Source: Flavobacteriales bacterium (GTDB lineage: Bacteria > Bacteroidota > Bacteroidia > Flavobacteriales > Weeksellaceae). From it: 19,785 nucleotides of DNA. Both the position numbers and the translations under genes were made by a program. Under the pieces are notes generated by a model. The model ran no database searches, had not been told where the DNA came from, and saw only the letters and a list, made by a program, of their open reading frames with translations. The stretch covers positions 1-19,785 of the forward strand of contig CAAGLV010000232.1 in the NCBI GenBank assembly GCA_900770875.1. Reading direction: 5' to 3'. Positions 1-6,992 of this stretch are shown one piece after another (within the stretch, counting starts at the first letter, position 1; each line of letters opens with the position of its first letter).

Positions 1-612
1 ACCACGAGCTTTTCCATCAACAATTACAATATCCAACATTTCGTGACGGTTGTACATCTCGATTTTTCCTAAGTGGATTTGGTGATTCATTGCTGAATAT
101 GCACCTAACAATAACTGTTGACCTGTTTGTCCTTTAGCGTAGAAAGTACGAGATACTTGTACCCCACCAAAAGAACGATTATCTAATAATCCTCCGTATT
201 CACGTGCAAAAGGAACCCCTTGCATCACACATTGGTCGATAATGTTACCTGATACTTCAGCTAAACGGTAAACGTTAGACTCACGAGCACGGTAGTCACC
301 TCCTTTAATTGTATCGTAGAATAAACGGTAGATAGAGTCGTTATCTCCTTTATAGTTTTTAGCAGCATTTACCCCTCCTTGCGCAGCAATAGAGTGTGCA
401 CGACGAGGAGAATCTTGGTAACAGAATGCTTTAACTTTGTATCCTAACTCTGCTAAAGTAGCAGCAGCAGAACCACCAGCTAAACCTGTACCAACAACAA
501 TAACATCAATTTTATCACGGTTGTTTGGAGCTACTAAGTTTAAGTGAGCTTTATGCTCGCTCCATTGATTTGCGATATCTCCTGTTGGAGTTTTAGAATT
601 TAAAATACTCAT
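1..612 (-). CDS. sdhA: Succinate dehydrogenase / fumarate reductase flavoprotein subunit, N-terminal part (cut by window edge)
   Basis: The first 204 codons of the flavoprotein subunit of respiratory complex II, which oxidises succinate to fumarate at the cytoplasmic face of the inner membrane and passes electrons through the iron-sulfur subunit to quinone. Visible are the FAD-binding GTGLAGG loop (residues 41-47) at the start of a Rossmann fold and the RRAHSIAAQGG segment, in which His73 is the expected site of covalent FAD attachment. The long N-terminal extension before the FAD fold fits the Bacillus-type (class with a single cytochrome b subunit) enzymes common in Bacteroidota. The ATG at 612 lies 11 nt after the sdhC stop, so the two genes form one operon; sdhB would be expected beyond the left edge. 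The C-terminal catalytic part is not in the window. Confidence 0.95.
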   Translation of the reverse strand, partial: MSILNSKTPTGDIANQWSEHKAHLNLVAPNNRDKIDVIVVGTGLAGGSAAATLAELGYKVKAFCYQDSPRRAHSIAAQGGVNAAKNYKGDNDSIYRLFYDTIKGGDYRARESNVYRLAEVSGNIIDQCVMQGVPFAREYGGLLDNRSFGGVQVSRTFYAKGQTGQQLLLGAYSAMNHQIHLGKIEMYNRHEMLDIVIVDGKARG

Positions 613-623
613 TTCTATTGATA

Positions 624-1304
624 TTATAAGTTATTAACAAATTGGTACACTGCGATAACAATAAATAAAGCAGGTACTAAAATTGAATACCATTTTCCGA
701 ATGCAACAAGGAATGGCGTATATCTTGGGTGACGAGCACCGATAGATTGGAATGCAGATGCAAAACCATGTTGTAAGTGTAATGATAAGAACACGAAAGC
801 AACTACATATAATACTAATGTTACAGCACTTGTAAATACGTGGTTTACGTGATCCATAAAGAAGTTCCCTTGTCCAAAGTTAGGATCAACATTAATGTAG
901 TGTGCATTAATTGTTGGCACCCAAAATTGCCATAAGTGAACGAATAAGAATAATAAAATTACTCCTCCAGAAACAAGCATGTTTCTTGATGTCCATGATG
1001 CATTTGCTGCACCATTGTACTTAGCATAAGCTACCGGACCACGAGCTTTTTTGTTTTGAATTTCTAATACAAAACCCATTACGAAGTGGTAAACCACTCC
1101 AATTAATAAAATAGGTTGCATTACAAATTGAATAATTGGGTTTGCACTCATAAAAGCAGAAACCTCATTAAACCCTTGTGGATAAACTACTGATAATAAG
1201 TTTATCACTAAGTGCTGTAGTAAGAACACTAATAAGAATAACGCTGAAAGCGCCATAGTGAATTTCTTACCAATCGAAGACTTAAGTAATGATTCATTTG
1301 CCAT
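624..1304 (-). CDS. sdhC: Succinate dehydrogenase cytochrome b subunit, membrane anchor
   Basis: A 226-aa integral membrane protein with about five hydrophobic segments, matching the fused cytochrome b558-type anchor used by Bacillus-type complex II (TIGR02046-like) in place of separate SdhC and SdhD. It anchors SdhAB to the inner membrane, binds haem b and passes electrons to menaquinone. Candidate haem-ligand histidines fall in or next to the membrane helices (LQHLVIN, VVYHFVMGF, FVHLWQFW, LHLQHGF). It is the first gene of the minus-strand operon, directly upstream of sdhA. The start at 1304 is preceded by a good promoter whose predicted transcript start is under 35 nt away. Assignment rests on family resemblance plus the sdhA neighbour, so confidence is high. 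Confidence 0.93.
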   Translation of the reverse strand: MANESLLKSSIGKKFTMALSALFLLVFLLQHLVINLLSVVYPQGFNEVSAFMSANPIIQFVMQPILLIGVVYHFVMGFVLEIQNKKARGPVAYAKYNGAANASWTSRNMLVSGGVILLFLFVHLWQFWVPTINAHYINVDPNFGQGNFFMDHVNHVFTSAVTLVLYVVAFVFLSLHLQHGFASAFQSIGARHPRYTPFLVAFGKWYSILVPALFIVIAVYQFVNNL

Positions 1305-1338
1305 AAAGCAATACGTTTTATTTTTTTAGATATTTGTA

Positions 1339-1370
1339 CAAATTTAATCAAGACATTTCTCTATTCACAA
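1339..1370 (-). promoter_or_regulatory. Promoter of the sdhCA operon
   Basis: Read on the minus strand: TTG (1370-1368), 21-nt spacer, TAAATTTG (1346-1339). This fits the Bacteroidota housekeeping consensus TTG-N17..23-TAnnTTTG exactly. The predicted transcription start near 1332 gives a leader of roughly 28 nt before the sdhC ATG. Confidence 0.65.
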
Positions 1371-1465
1371 TGAATTATATCATTTAATCGAGATATTAAA
1401 GTAGTTTAGAATGATTCTTATTAATGATGAAATCATAAAATTTTATTTTTATTTATTAAGAATAG

Positions 1466-1495
1466 TTGTGGATATATAAATTATTTATATTTTTG
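1466..1495 (+). promoter_or_regulatory. Strong plus-strand promoter upstream of a hairpin and the sigma factor gene
   Basis: TTG (1466-1468), 19-nt spacer, TATTTTTG (1488-1495), a full match to TTG-N19-TAnnTTTG. The predicted start near 1502 lies about 130 nt upstream of the sigma factor start, and a terminator-like hairpin stands between them. Confidence 0.6.
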
Positions 1496-1501
1496 CTTCA
1501 A

Positions 1502-1580
1502 GTTAAAGCCATGGCTTTTTCATAGGTTTAAGTTAGTTAGGAAATCTCCATATCTTTTTGATATGGGGATTTATTTTTAT
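1502..1580 (+). ncRNA. Candidate small RNA or attenuated leader
   Basis: A stretch of about 75-80 nt bounded on the left by a consensus promoter (1466-1495) and on the right by a 13-bp hairpin with a U-rich tail. It contains the 14-bp palindrome AAAGCCATGGCTTT (1505-1518) and no ORF beyond a four-codon ATG GCT TTT TCA TAG at 1511. Two readings fit: an independent small RNA, or a leader in which transcription of the downstream sigma factor is partly terminated. I do not recognise a known RNA family. Support is purely structural. Confidence 0.35.
1542..1580 (+). terminator. Hairpin with U-rich tail, intrinsic terminator candidate
   Basis: Arms 1542-1554 (AAATCTCCATATC) and 1560-1572 (GATATGGGGATTT) pair over 13 bp with one T-G wobble around a TTTTT loop, followed by ATTTTTAT. 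It sits downstream of a promoter but upstream of the sigma factor gene, so it ends a short transcript or acts as an attenuator. Confidence 0.5.
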
Positions 1581-1629
1581 TGTAACATTTCTTAAATTTA
1601 TCCTACTAATCAATTCAAAACACTAACAC

Positions 1630-2130
1630 TTGTCTAAAAACGCATTAAAATTCACCAAATTAATCGAAGACAACCAAGGGATTATTCATAAAATTTGTAA
1701 CATTTACACCGACGACGAGTTTTCGCACGAAGACTTATTTCAGGAAATTGTTTTACAACTTTGGCGATCTTTTGAGAGTTTTAAAGGCAATTCTAAATTC
1801 TCTACTTGGATGTATAGAGTAAGCCTTAATACCGCTATTGTACTAATTAGAAAACGTAAAAGAACAATAGCTACATCGAGTATCGAAAATCAAGTTTTAA
1901 ATTTTAAATCAGACGAAATTGACACTGTTACAGAAGAAAGAGTGCAATTACTTTACTCTGCCATTAAATTTTTAAACAGTGTAGAAAGGGCTTTGATTTT
2001 AATGTACTTAGAAGATTTATCTTACAAAGAAATTGCCGAAACAATGGGAATTACAGAAGTTAACGCTCGTGTAAAAATGAATCGAGTTAAACTTAAATTA
2101 AAAAATATTATAACTAAATTGGAACAATAA
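1630..2130 (+). CDS. ECF-type RNA polymerase sigma factor
   Basis: A 166-aa sigma-70 family protein with only regions 2 and 4, the layout of extracytoplasmic function sigma factors. Region 2 covers about residues 10-75, with the typical run DLFQEIVLQLW and the melting segment FKGNSKFSTWMYRVSLNTA. Region 4 covers about 105-160 with a helix-turn-helix at 131-152 (SYKEIAETMGITEVNARVKMNR) for -35 recognition. A stop codon at 1624-1626 lies just upstream in the same frame and the next ATG is only at region 2, so the TTG at 1630 is the only sensible start. The downstream membrane gene begins two bases after its stop, a usual sigma/anti-sigma arrangement. Target genes cannot be told from the sequence. 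Confidence 0.9.
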   Translation: MSKNALKFTKLIEDNQGIIHKICNIYTDDEFSHEDLFQEIVLQLWRSFESFKGNSKFSTWMYRVSLNTAIVLIRKRKRTIATSSIENQVLNFKSDEIDTVTEERVQLLYSAIKFLNSVERALILMYLEDLSYKEIAETMGITEVNARVKMNRVKLKLKNIITKLEQ

Positions 2131-2132
2131 TT

Positions 2133-2762
2133 ATGGAATTAGATGAATTAAAATCTGCATGGAAATCGGTTCCAAACGAAAAAACATACAATAAAAACGA
2201 CATTTTCGAAATGATGAAGAAAAAATCTTCTTCTACCATTAAATGGCTTTTTATTTTTACACTAACCGAATTTTTGGTTGTTTTAGCCTTTTCGGTTTCT
2301 TCTATCTTTAAAAGTAAAATGCTAGCTACAAGCATCGATTTAAACGATATCCCTAGCTATTATAATTATATGATTGGTTCGTTAATTACAATTATACTAA
2401 CCATTATATTTTTAATTATTATTTACAAAACGTATAAAAAAATCGACATCAACAACTCGATTATAGGCCTAACCAATCAAATCATAAAATTTAGAAAAAC
2501 CGTTAATTTATTTATCGCTACAATACTTATTTCGTTAATTATTATCTCTATTCCTTATTATTTTAATTTAGGACGCGAACTTTACATTAACAAAATTGGC
2601 AATGCTTTCGACCCTAGCAAAGCAACATTAATTGGTTACATTTCGGTTGCAATTGCCATTCTATTTTTAATTGCCATCACAGCAATTTATTATAGCATTA
2701 TTCATTTTTTATTCTTAAAAAAATTGGCGCATAACATAAAGGATTTAAAAGAAATTGATTAA
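2133..2762 (+). CDS. Four-helix membrane protein, probable anti-sigma partner
   Basis: A 209-aa protein with a soluble N-terminus of about 35 residues beginning MELDELKSAWKSV, followed by four hydrophobic segments (about residues 37-60, 78-100, 122-145 and 165-195) and a short charged C-terminal tail. Proteins with this LDELKxxW start and membrane body commonly follow ECF sigma genes in flavobacteria. By position and topology it may hold the sigma factor at the membrane through its N-terminal domain. There is no recognisable zinc-binding anti-sigma motif (HxxxCxxC), so this role is inferred from context. It starts two bases after the sigma gene stop and is surely cotranscribed. A promoter for the next operon overlaps its last codons. 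Confidence 0.7.
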   Translation: MELDELKSAWKSVPNEKTYNKNDIFEMMKKKSSSTIKWLFIFTLTEFLVVLAFSVSSIFKSKMLATSIDLNDIPSYYNYMIGSLITIILTIIFLIIIYKTYKKIDINNSIIGLTNQIIKFRKTVNLFIATILISLIIISIPYYFNLGRELYINKIGNAFDPSKATLIGYISVAIAILFLIAITAIYYSIIHFLFLKKLAHNIKDLKEID

Positions 2763-2782
2763 TTTTTAAATTATTAACTTTG
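2755..2782 (+). promoter_or_regulatory. Promoter of the metal-uptake-like operon, giving a near-leaderless transcript
   Basis: TTG (2755-2757), 17-nt spacer, TAACTTTG (2775-2782). The -33 element lies inside the last codons of the preceding gene. The -7 element ends only eight bases before the ATG at 2791, so the predicted mRNA would have zero to four leader bases. Confidence 0.55.
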
Positions 2783-2790
2783 CTATATAA

Positions 2791-3108
2791 ATGAATCGGA
2801 TTACAAAACATATCATCATTACGTTGTGTTTCTTGCTTACAACAAGCCAAGCAATACACCTATTTTGCCATGTTTTAAATTCGGACGATAACAATAAGAA
2901 AGAAGTTTTACACGCTGTAGAAAACCATAAATGTTTTTTATGCGAAACTTCGCTTACACCATTAGAAAACAACCATCTATCTGAAACATTTACTTGGATA
3001 GCTCCTATCTTACCATGGACAATTTCCGAGTTTATTATCAAATCAGAAAAACAACATTTTTTACATCATTTAAAATTAAGAGGACCACCAAATATTGAAA
3101 TTACCTAG
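2791..3108 (+). CDS. Small secreted Cys/His protein with C-terminal RGPP, DUF2946-like
   Basis: A 105-aa protein with an N-terminal hydrophobic signal segment (about residues 5-24), then Cys26-His27, a CFLC pair (Cys48, Cys51) preceded by His46, several further histidines, and the C-terminal motif LRGPPN at 96-101. Small exported proteins with a CxxC pair and a terminal R[AG]PP motif encoded just before a TonB-dependent receptor resemble the DUF2946 group, which is linked with metal handling; this is a resemblance judged by eye, not a confirmed hit. The cysteines and histidines would suit binding of a soft or borderline metal ion in the periplasm. It is the first gene of an operon with the receptor that starts 41 nt after it. 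Biochemical role unknown. Confidence 0.6.
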   Translation: MNRITKHIIITLCFLLTTSQAIHLFCHVLNSDDNNKKEVLHAVENHKCFLCETSLTPLENNHLSETFTWIAPILPWTISEFIIKSEKQHFLHHLKLRGPPNIEIT

Positions 3109-3148
3109 TTTATTAAAAATAAAATTTTCAATACCAATACAATCTTAA

Positions 3149-5533
3149 ATGAATTTTAAAATAAAAACAGCATTAATTACTGCATTTTTATGTAGTAACG
3201 CATTTGCGCAACATATAATTTCTGGTCAGATTATCGATCAAAATCAAAAACCAATTCCATTTGCCGACATCGAAATTAACAATCAAATTTACGAAACCGA
3301 TGCCAACGGAAACTTTACAATTACAAACTTAACTAATGGCTCGTATACCATTTCGATAAACGAGCAAGGTTTTGTGCCAATCAATCAAAAAATCACCATT
3401 AACAATTCGCAAAAACTTCAGTTTATTTTAGTACACGACCATAGTTACAAATTAAACGAAGTAGAAGTTGTGGCACATAAACACGATTTTACAACCGGAA
3501 ACTCGGCACACGTTGGACAAGATTATGTACGCGATAATTTTGCCGGATCGCTTGCTAAATCCCTAGAAAATATGGCTGGTGTAAACGCATCAGGAATAGG
3601 ATCAGCAACATCAAAACCAATTATTCGTGGTTTAGGAAGCAACAGATTACTAGTTTCCGAAAACGGAATTAAACAAGAAGGACAACAATGGGGAGCCGAT
3701 CATGGATTAGAGATTGATGCTCTTAATATAGAAGATGTAGAAGTAATTAAAGGACCCGCAACTTTAGAATACGGAAACGAAGCCATTGCTGGTGTTATAC
3801 GAATAAAAAACAATCAGATTCCTAAAAAAAATAGCACACAAACCAATTTAACAATGCTTTATCAATCGGTAAACGATGGATATACAGCGTCTGTAAATCA
3901 TCAATCGCGCAAAAATCATTTCTTTTATAAATTAAAAGGAACATACAGCGATTACGCCGATTACAAAACAACAACCAACAAAATATTTTACTTAGATCGT
4001 TGGATGCCAATTTATAACAAACGCGTTAAAAATACAGCCGGAACCGATTTTAATTTAATGGGACAAGTGGGTTATATAAACGATAATTTCAGAAGTATTT
4101 TAACCCTATCTAACATTCAACAAAAAATAGGTTTTTTTCCTGGTTCGCACGGTGTTCCGTCTTTAGATCGATTAGAAAACGATGGCGATAACAGAAATAT
4201 TGATTATCCTTATCAAAAAGTTAATCATTTTAAAGTGATCTCTGAAAACGAATTAAAACTAAATAGTAACAATACTTTAAAATTTAATTTTGGATTTCAG
4301 GACAATATCCGAAGCGAAGTTAGTGCATTTCATACGCATTACAGCAATCAACCAACACCAATTAAAGATCCAAATTTAGAGCTACATTTTGATTTAAAAA
4401 CATACGATGCTCAGGCTAAATTTGAGCATATACACAACAAATATTTTAAAACCATTGTTGGAATTCAATCGCAAATTCAGCAAAATAATATTGCCGGATA
4501 CAATTATTTATTGCCAAAATACAACCGAGATATTTACAGTGGATTTTTAATCGAAGAATTTAAGAAAGATAATAAATGGAAAGTTACAGCTGGTTTACGA
4601 TACGATTATTCTACATTTAAATCAGACGGATATTTCGATACTTATTTATACGATTATTTAATTAATCAACAATATTCGCCTGCAATTGCCGATAATTATG
4701 CACAACGAAGCCAAGCTATTTCGAGAAAATTTTCGAATTTAAACGGAATGATTGGCGCTACATTTCAGGCCAATGATTATTGGGATTTCAATTTAAATTT
4801 AGGTACAAGTTTTAGATTACCAACTGCGATAGAATTAGCATCGAACGGAATACATCATGGTTCGTTTCGACACGAACGTGGCGATGCCAATTTAGATCCC
4901 GAAAAAGGATATGCTGTTGATTTTAAAACAACATTCCATAAAAATGGTTGGGAAATTTCGGCTAGTCCGTACTTGTATTATTTTACCAATTATATCTTTT
5001 TAAAACCATCGGGACAATTTTCTATTTTACCACATGGTGGACAAATTTACCAATACACACAAAGTAAGGCTTTATTAACAGGTTTCGAAATACAGGTAAA
5101 TAAACAATTAAACGAAGCCATTGATATCGAGTTAATTTACGAAAACATCTATAATCGCCAGTTAACTAAAAACAATAAACTTGGCCATTATTTACCATTT
5201 ACGCCGCCTAACTCGTTGTACGGACGTGTAAATTATAAATTAGATAAAAACCTTGGGATATTTGAGGATTTATCGTTTCAGATAAACGGAAAATATGCTT
5301 TCGAGCAAAATAATTATGCTCAAAACGAACAATTAACAAACGATTATTTTTTACTTGGCGCTGGCATAAAATCAAAAATTACAACTAACCATTTTAAAGC
5401 TAATTTAACCGTACAAGCATCTAATTTATTAAACAAAAAATATTACAATCATACTAGCTTTTATCGCGCCTTACAATTGCCCGAACAAGCACGTAATATT
5501 CAGGTAATTTTAAATATTCCGTTTGGTAAATAA
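3149..5533 (+). CDS. TonB-dependent outer membrane receptor, ZnuD-like, probable metal uptake
   Basis: A 794-aa receptor. A signal peptide ends near residue 20 (NAFAQ). A CarboxypepD_reg-like beta-sandwich (about 22-105), usual in Bacteroidota receptors, comes next. The plug domain (about 110-215) contains PIIRGLGSNRLLVSENGIK, then GQQWGADHGLEID and VEVIKGPATLEYGNEAIAGVI. The rest forms the 22-strand barrel, ending in LNIPFGK. The plug sequence around QQWGADHG and the histidine-bearing loops (FHTHYSNQ, HIHNKYF) resemble receptors of the ZnuD type, so zinc or a similar transition metal is the likely substrate, taken up with energy from TonB-ExbBD. Neighbours (a Cys/His secreted protein and a His-rich lipoprotein) agree. 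The exact metal is an inference. Confidence 0.88.
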   Translation: MNFKIKTALITAFLCSNAFAQHIISGQIIDQNQKPIPFADIEINNQIYETDANGNFTITNLTNGSYTISINEQGFVPINQKITINNSQKLQFILVHDHSYKLNEVEVVAHKHDFTTGNSAHVGQDYVRDNFAGSLAKSLENMAGVNASGIGSATSKPIIRGLGSNRLLVSENGIKQEGQQWGADHGLEIDALNIEDVEVIKGPATLEYGNEAIAGVIRIKNNQIPKKNSTQTNLTMLYQSVNDGYTASVNHQSRKNHFFYKLKGTYSDYADYKTTTNKIFYLDRWMPIYNKRVKNTAGTDFNLMGQVGYINDNFRSILTLSNIQQKIGFFPGSHGVPSLDRLENDGDNRNIDYPYQKVNHFKVISENELKLNSNNTLKFNFGFQDNIRSEVSAFHTHYSNQPTPIKDPNLELHFDLKTYDAQAKFEHIHNKYFKTIVGIQSQIQQNNIAGYNYLLPKYNRDIYSGFLIEEFKKDNKWKVTAGLRYDYSTFKSDGYFDTYLYDYLINQQYSPAIADNYAQRSQAISRKFSNLNGMIGATFQANDYWDFNLNLGTSFRLPTAIELASNGIHHGSFRHERGDANLDPEKGYAVDFKTTFHKNGWEISASPYLYYFTNYIFLKPSGQFSILPHGGQIYQYTQSKALLTGFEIQVNKQLNEAIDIELIYENIYNRQLTKNNKLGHYLPFTPPNSLYGRVNYKLDKNLGIFEDLSFQINGKYAFEQNNYAQNEQLTNDYFLLGAGIKSKITTNHFKANLTVQASNLLNKKYYNHTSFYRALQLPEQARNIQVILNIPFGK

Positions 5534-5546
5534 AATTAAAACAAAG

Positions 5547-6023
5547 ATGAAAACATATTTAACAACACTACTTTTAGCCCTAACTCCTATCCTATTTTTT
5601 AACTCGTGTGCAGAAGCCGATGATTATTTGGATACAATAAAACCCGAAATTATTTTATCTGCGCCAACCGAGCATCAAGCTTACGAATTTGGCGATGTTA
5701 TAAATGTACAAGCTTTATTTAAAGATAATATCGAATTAGGATCGTTTAAAATAGAAATTCATGCCGAAGATGATGGACATAGTCATGATGATATTACTGC
5801 AAATAGATCTGCAATAGCTCATGACACAACAACATCTTGGAGCTATAATTATATAGAAGAAATTACAGGAAATAAAGAGTATTTACTAAATCATACCATC
5901 CAAATTCCGGAAGGAAATTACACCGAAGGGCATTATCATTTTGGAATTATATTAATTGATAAAGCCGGAAACGAAAAACAAACCTTTATCGAAATCGTTA
6001 TAGGTGAAGATCATCACGATTAA
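5547..6023 (+). CDS. Histidine-rich lipoprotein of the DUF4625 type
   Basis: A 158-aa lipoprotein. The ATG at 5547 is preferred over the upstream TTG at 5523, which overlaps the receptor gene and would place charged residues before the signal peptide. The signal ends at Cys21 (FFNSC), followed by AEADD; acidic residues just after the cysteine resemble signals that send Bacteroidota lipoproteins to the cell surface. The body has an immunoglobulin-like fold pattern (PEIILSAPTEHQAYEFGDVINVQALFKDN split over two strands) and the DKAGNE run usual in DUF4625. Histidine clusters occur at DDGHSHDD, GHYHF and at the very end (EDHHD). It starts 13 nt after the receptor stop, so it may be a surface metal-binding partner of that receptor. 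Partner role is inferred. Confidence 0.75.
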   Translation: MKTYLTTLLLALTPILFFNSCAEADDYLDTIKPEIILSAPTEHQAYEFGDVINVQALFKDNIELGSFKIEIHAEDDGHSHDDITANRSAIAHDTTTSWSYNYIEEITGNKEYLLNHTIQIPEGNYTEGHYHFGIILIDKAGNEKQTFIEIVIGEDHHD

Positions 6024-6041
6024 TGTTAATAAAAAGTATAT

Positions 6042-6069
6042 AAAAGCTCGGTATTTCCGAGCTTTTTTT
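6042..6069 (+). terminator. Terminator of the metal-uptake-like operon
   Basis: Stem AAGCTCGG (6044-6051) with CCGAGCTT (6057-6064), loop TATTT, followed by a run of T. It begins about 20 nt after the lipoprotein stop. Confidence 0.85.
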
Positions 6070-6100
6070 GTTAAAAAAACATTTAAGTTTATTATTTTAG
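6068..6100 (+). promoter_or_regulatory. Probable promoter of the kinase-formyltransferase pair
   Basis: TTG (6068-6070), 22-nt spacer, TATTTTAG (6093-6100), one base off TAnnTTTG. The predicted start near 6107 gives a leader of about 15 nt. The -33 element abuts the terminator T-run. Confidence 0.4.
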
Positions 6101-6121
6101 CACCTATCAAATAAAATACAA

Positions 6122-6976
6122 ATGATTATAATTGCTGATAGTGGTTCTACTAAAACAGATTGGGTAGTACTTAACGATGCTCAAGAAGAAATTTTCAAAA
6201 CAAATACAATCGGATTTAATCCTTATTTTGTTACTAGTGAAGATATAGCAGAAGAAATTTCGAAAAACGAGGAATTAAATTCTATCGCTAAAGAAGTTAA
6301 AAAAGTATTCTTTTACGGTGCAGGTACTTCGACAGACGATAACAAAGAAATTGTACGCATCGGATTAAATAAAATCTTCGAAAATGCCGAATTTGTTGTA
6401 GATCATGATTTATTAGCTGCTTGCTATGCTACTTATATGGGGAAACCTGCAATGGTTTGTATCCTAGGAACAGGATCTAACTCTTGCTATTTTGACGGAA
6501 ATACAATGCGCGAAGAAACAAAATCTTTAGCTTATATTTTAGGTGACGAAGGTTCTGGAAACGATTTAGGTAAACGCCTATTACGTGCTTATTTCACTAA
6601 AAAATTACCTCCACACTTGGCAGATGCTTTCTATCATTACTACAAATTAACAATCGAGGATTTAAACAAAAATGTTTATCAAAATAAATTTGCAAATGCA
6701 TATTTAGCTTCGTTTAACAAATTTGTTTTAGAGCATAAAGACGATCCATACATCCAACGTATTATTTACGATGCAATGAAATCTTTCATCGAATATCAAA
6801 TTTTACCTTACGAAGAAGCTCGTCATTCTGAGTTAAACTTTATTGGATCTATCGCTCATATTTACGAACCAATTATCCGTTCGGTAGCTGCAGAATATCA
6901 CTTAAGCGTTGGACACATCATCCGTAAACCAATTGATAATATTGTAGAATATCACAGACAATATTTAATCAATTAA
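6122..6976 (+). CDS. BadF/BadG/BcrA/BcrD ATPase family, N-acetylglucosamine kinase-like
   Basis: A 284-aa cytoplasmic protein of the ASKHA (actin/hexokinase) fold. Phosphate 1 loop: ADSGSTKTDW with Asp6. A likely catalytic Asp lies in VVDHDLLAA (Asp94/Asp96). The phosphate 2 loop is LGTGSNS (115-121) and the following GDEGSGNDLG (141-150) is the usual sugar-kinase signature of this family. Such proteins in Bacteroidota are mostly predicted N-acetylglucosamine kinases, feeding GlcNAc from wall or chitin turnover into GlcNAc-6-phosphate. Length is normal for the family. A formyltransferase-fold gene follows 16 nt after the stop, so the two are probably cotranscribed. Substrate is not proved by the sequence; another amino sugar is possible. 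Confidence 0.82.
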   Translation: MIIIADSGSTKTDWVVLNDAQEEIFKTNTIGFNPYFVTSEDIAEEISKNEELNSIAKEVKKVFFYGAGTSTDDNKEIVRIGLNKIFENAEFVVDHDLLAACYATYMGKPAMVCILGTGSNSCYFDGNTMREETKSLAYILGDEGSGNDLGKRLLRAYFTKKLPPHLADAFYHYYKLTIEDLNKNVYQNKFANAYLASFNKFVLEHKDDPYIQRIIYDAMKSFIEYQILPYEEARHSELNFIGSIAHIYEPIIRSVAAEYHLSVGHIIRKPIDNIVEYHRQYLIN

Positions 6977-6992
6977 TCCTTTTAACACTACT

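Noticed and set aside
2114..2335. Minus-strand 73-codon open frame opposite the sigma/anti-sigma junction
   Set aside because: Composition typical of an antisense shadow in AT-rich DNA, with no start context.
2766..3041. Minus-strand 91-codon open frame opposite the small Cys/His protein
   Set aside because: The opposite strand has a signal peptide, a CxxC pair and operon context; this frame has none of these.
5523..5546. TTG start for the His-rich lipoprotein, eight codons upstream
   Set aside because: It overlaps the receptor gene end, and the ATG at 5547 gives a normal lipoprotein signal peptide.
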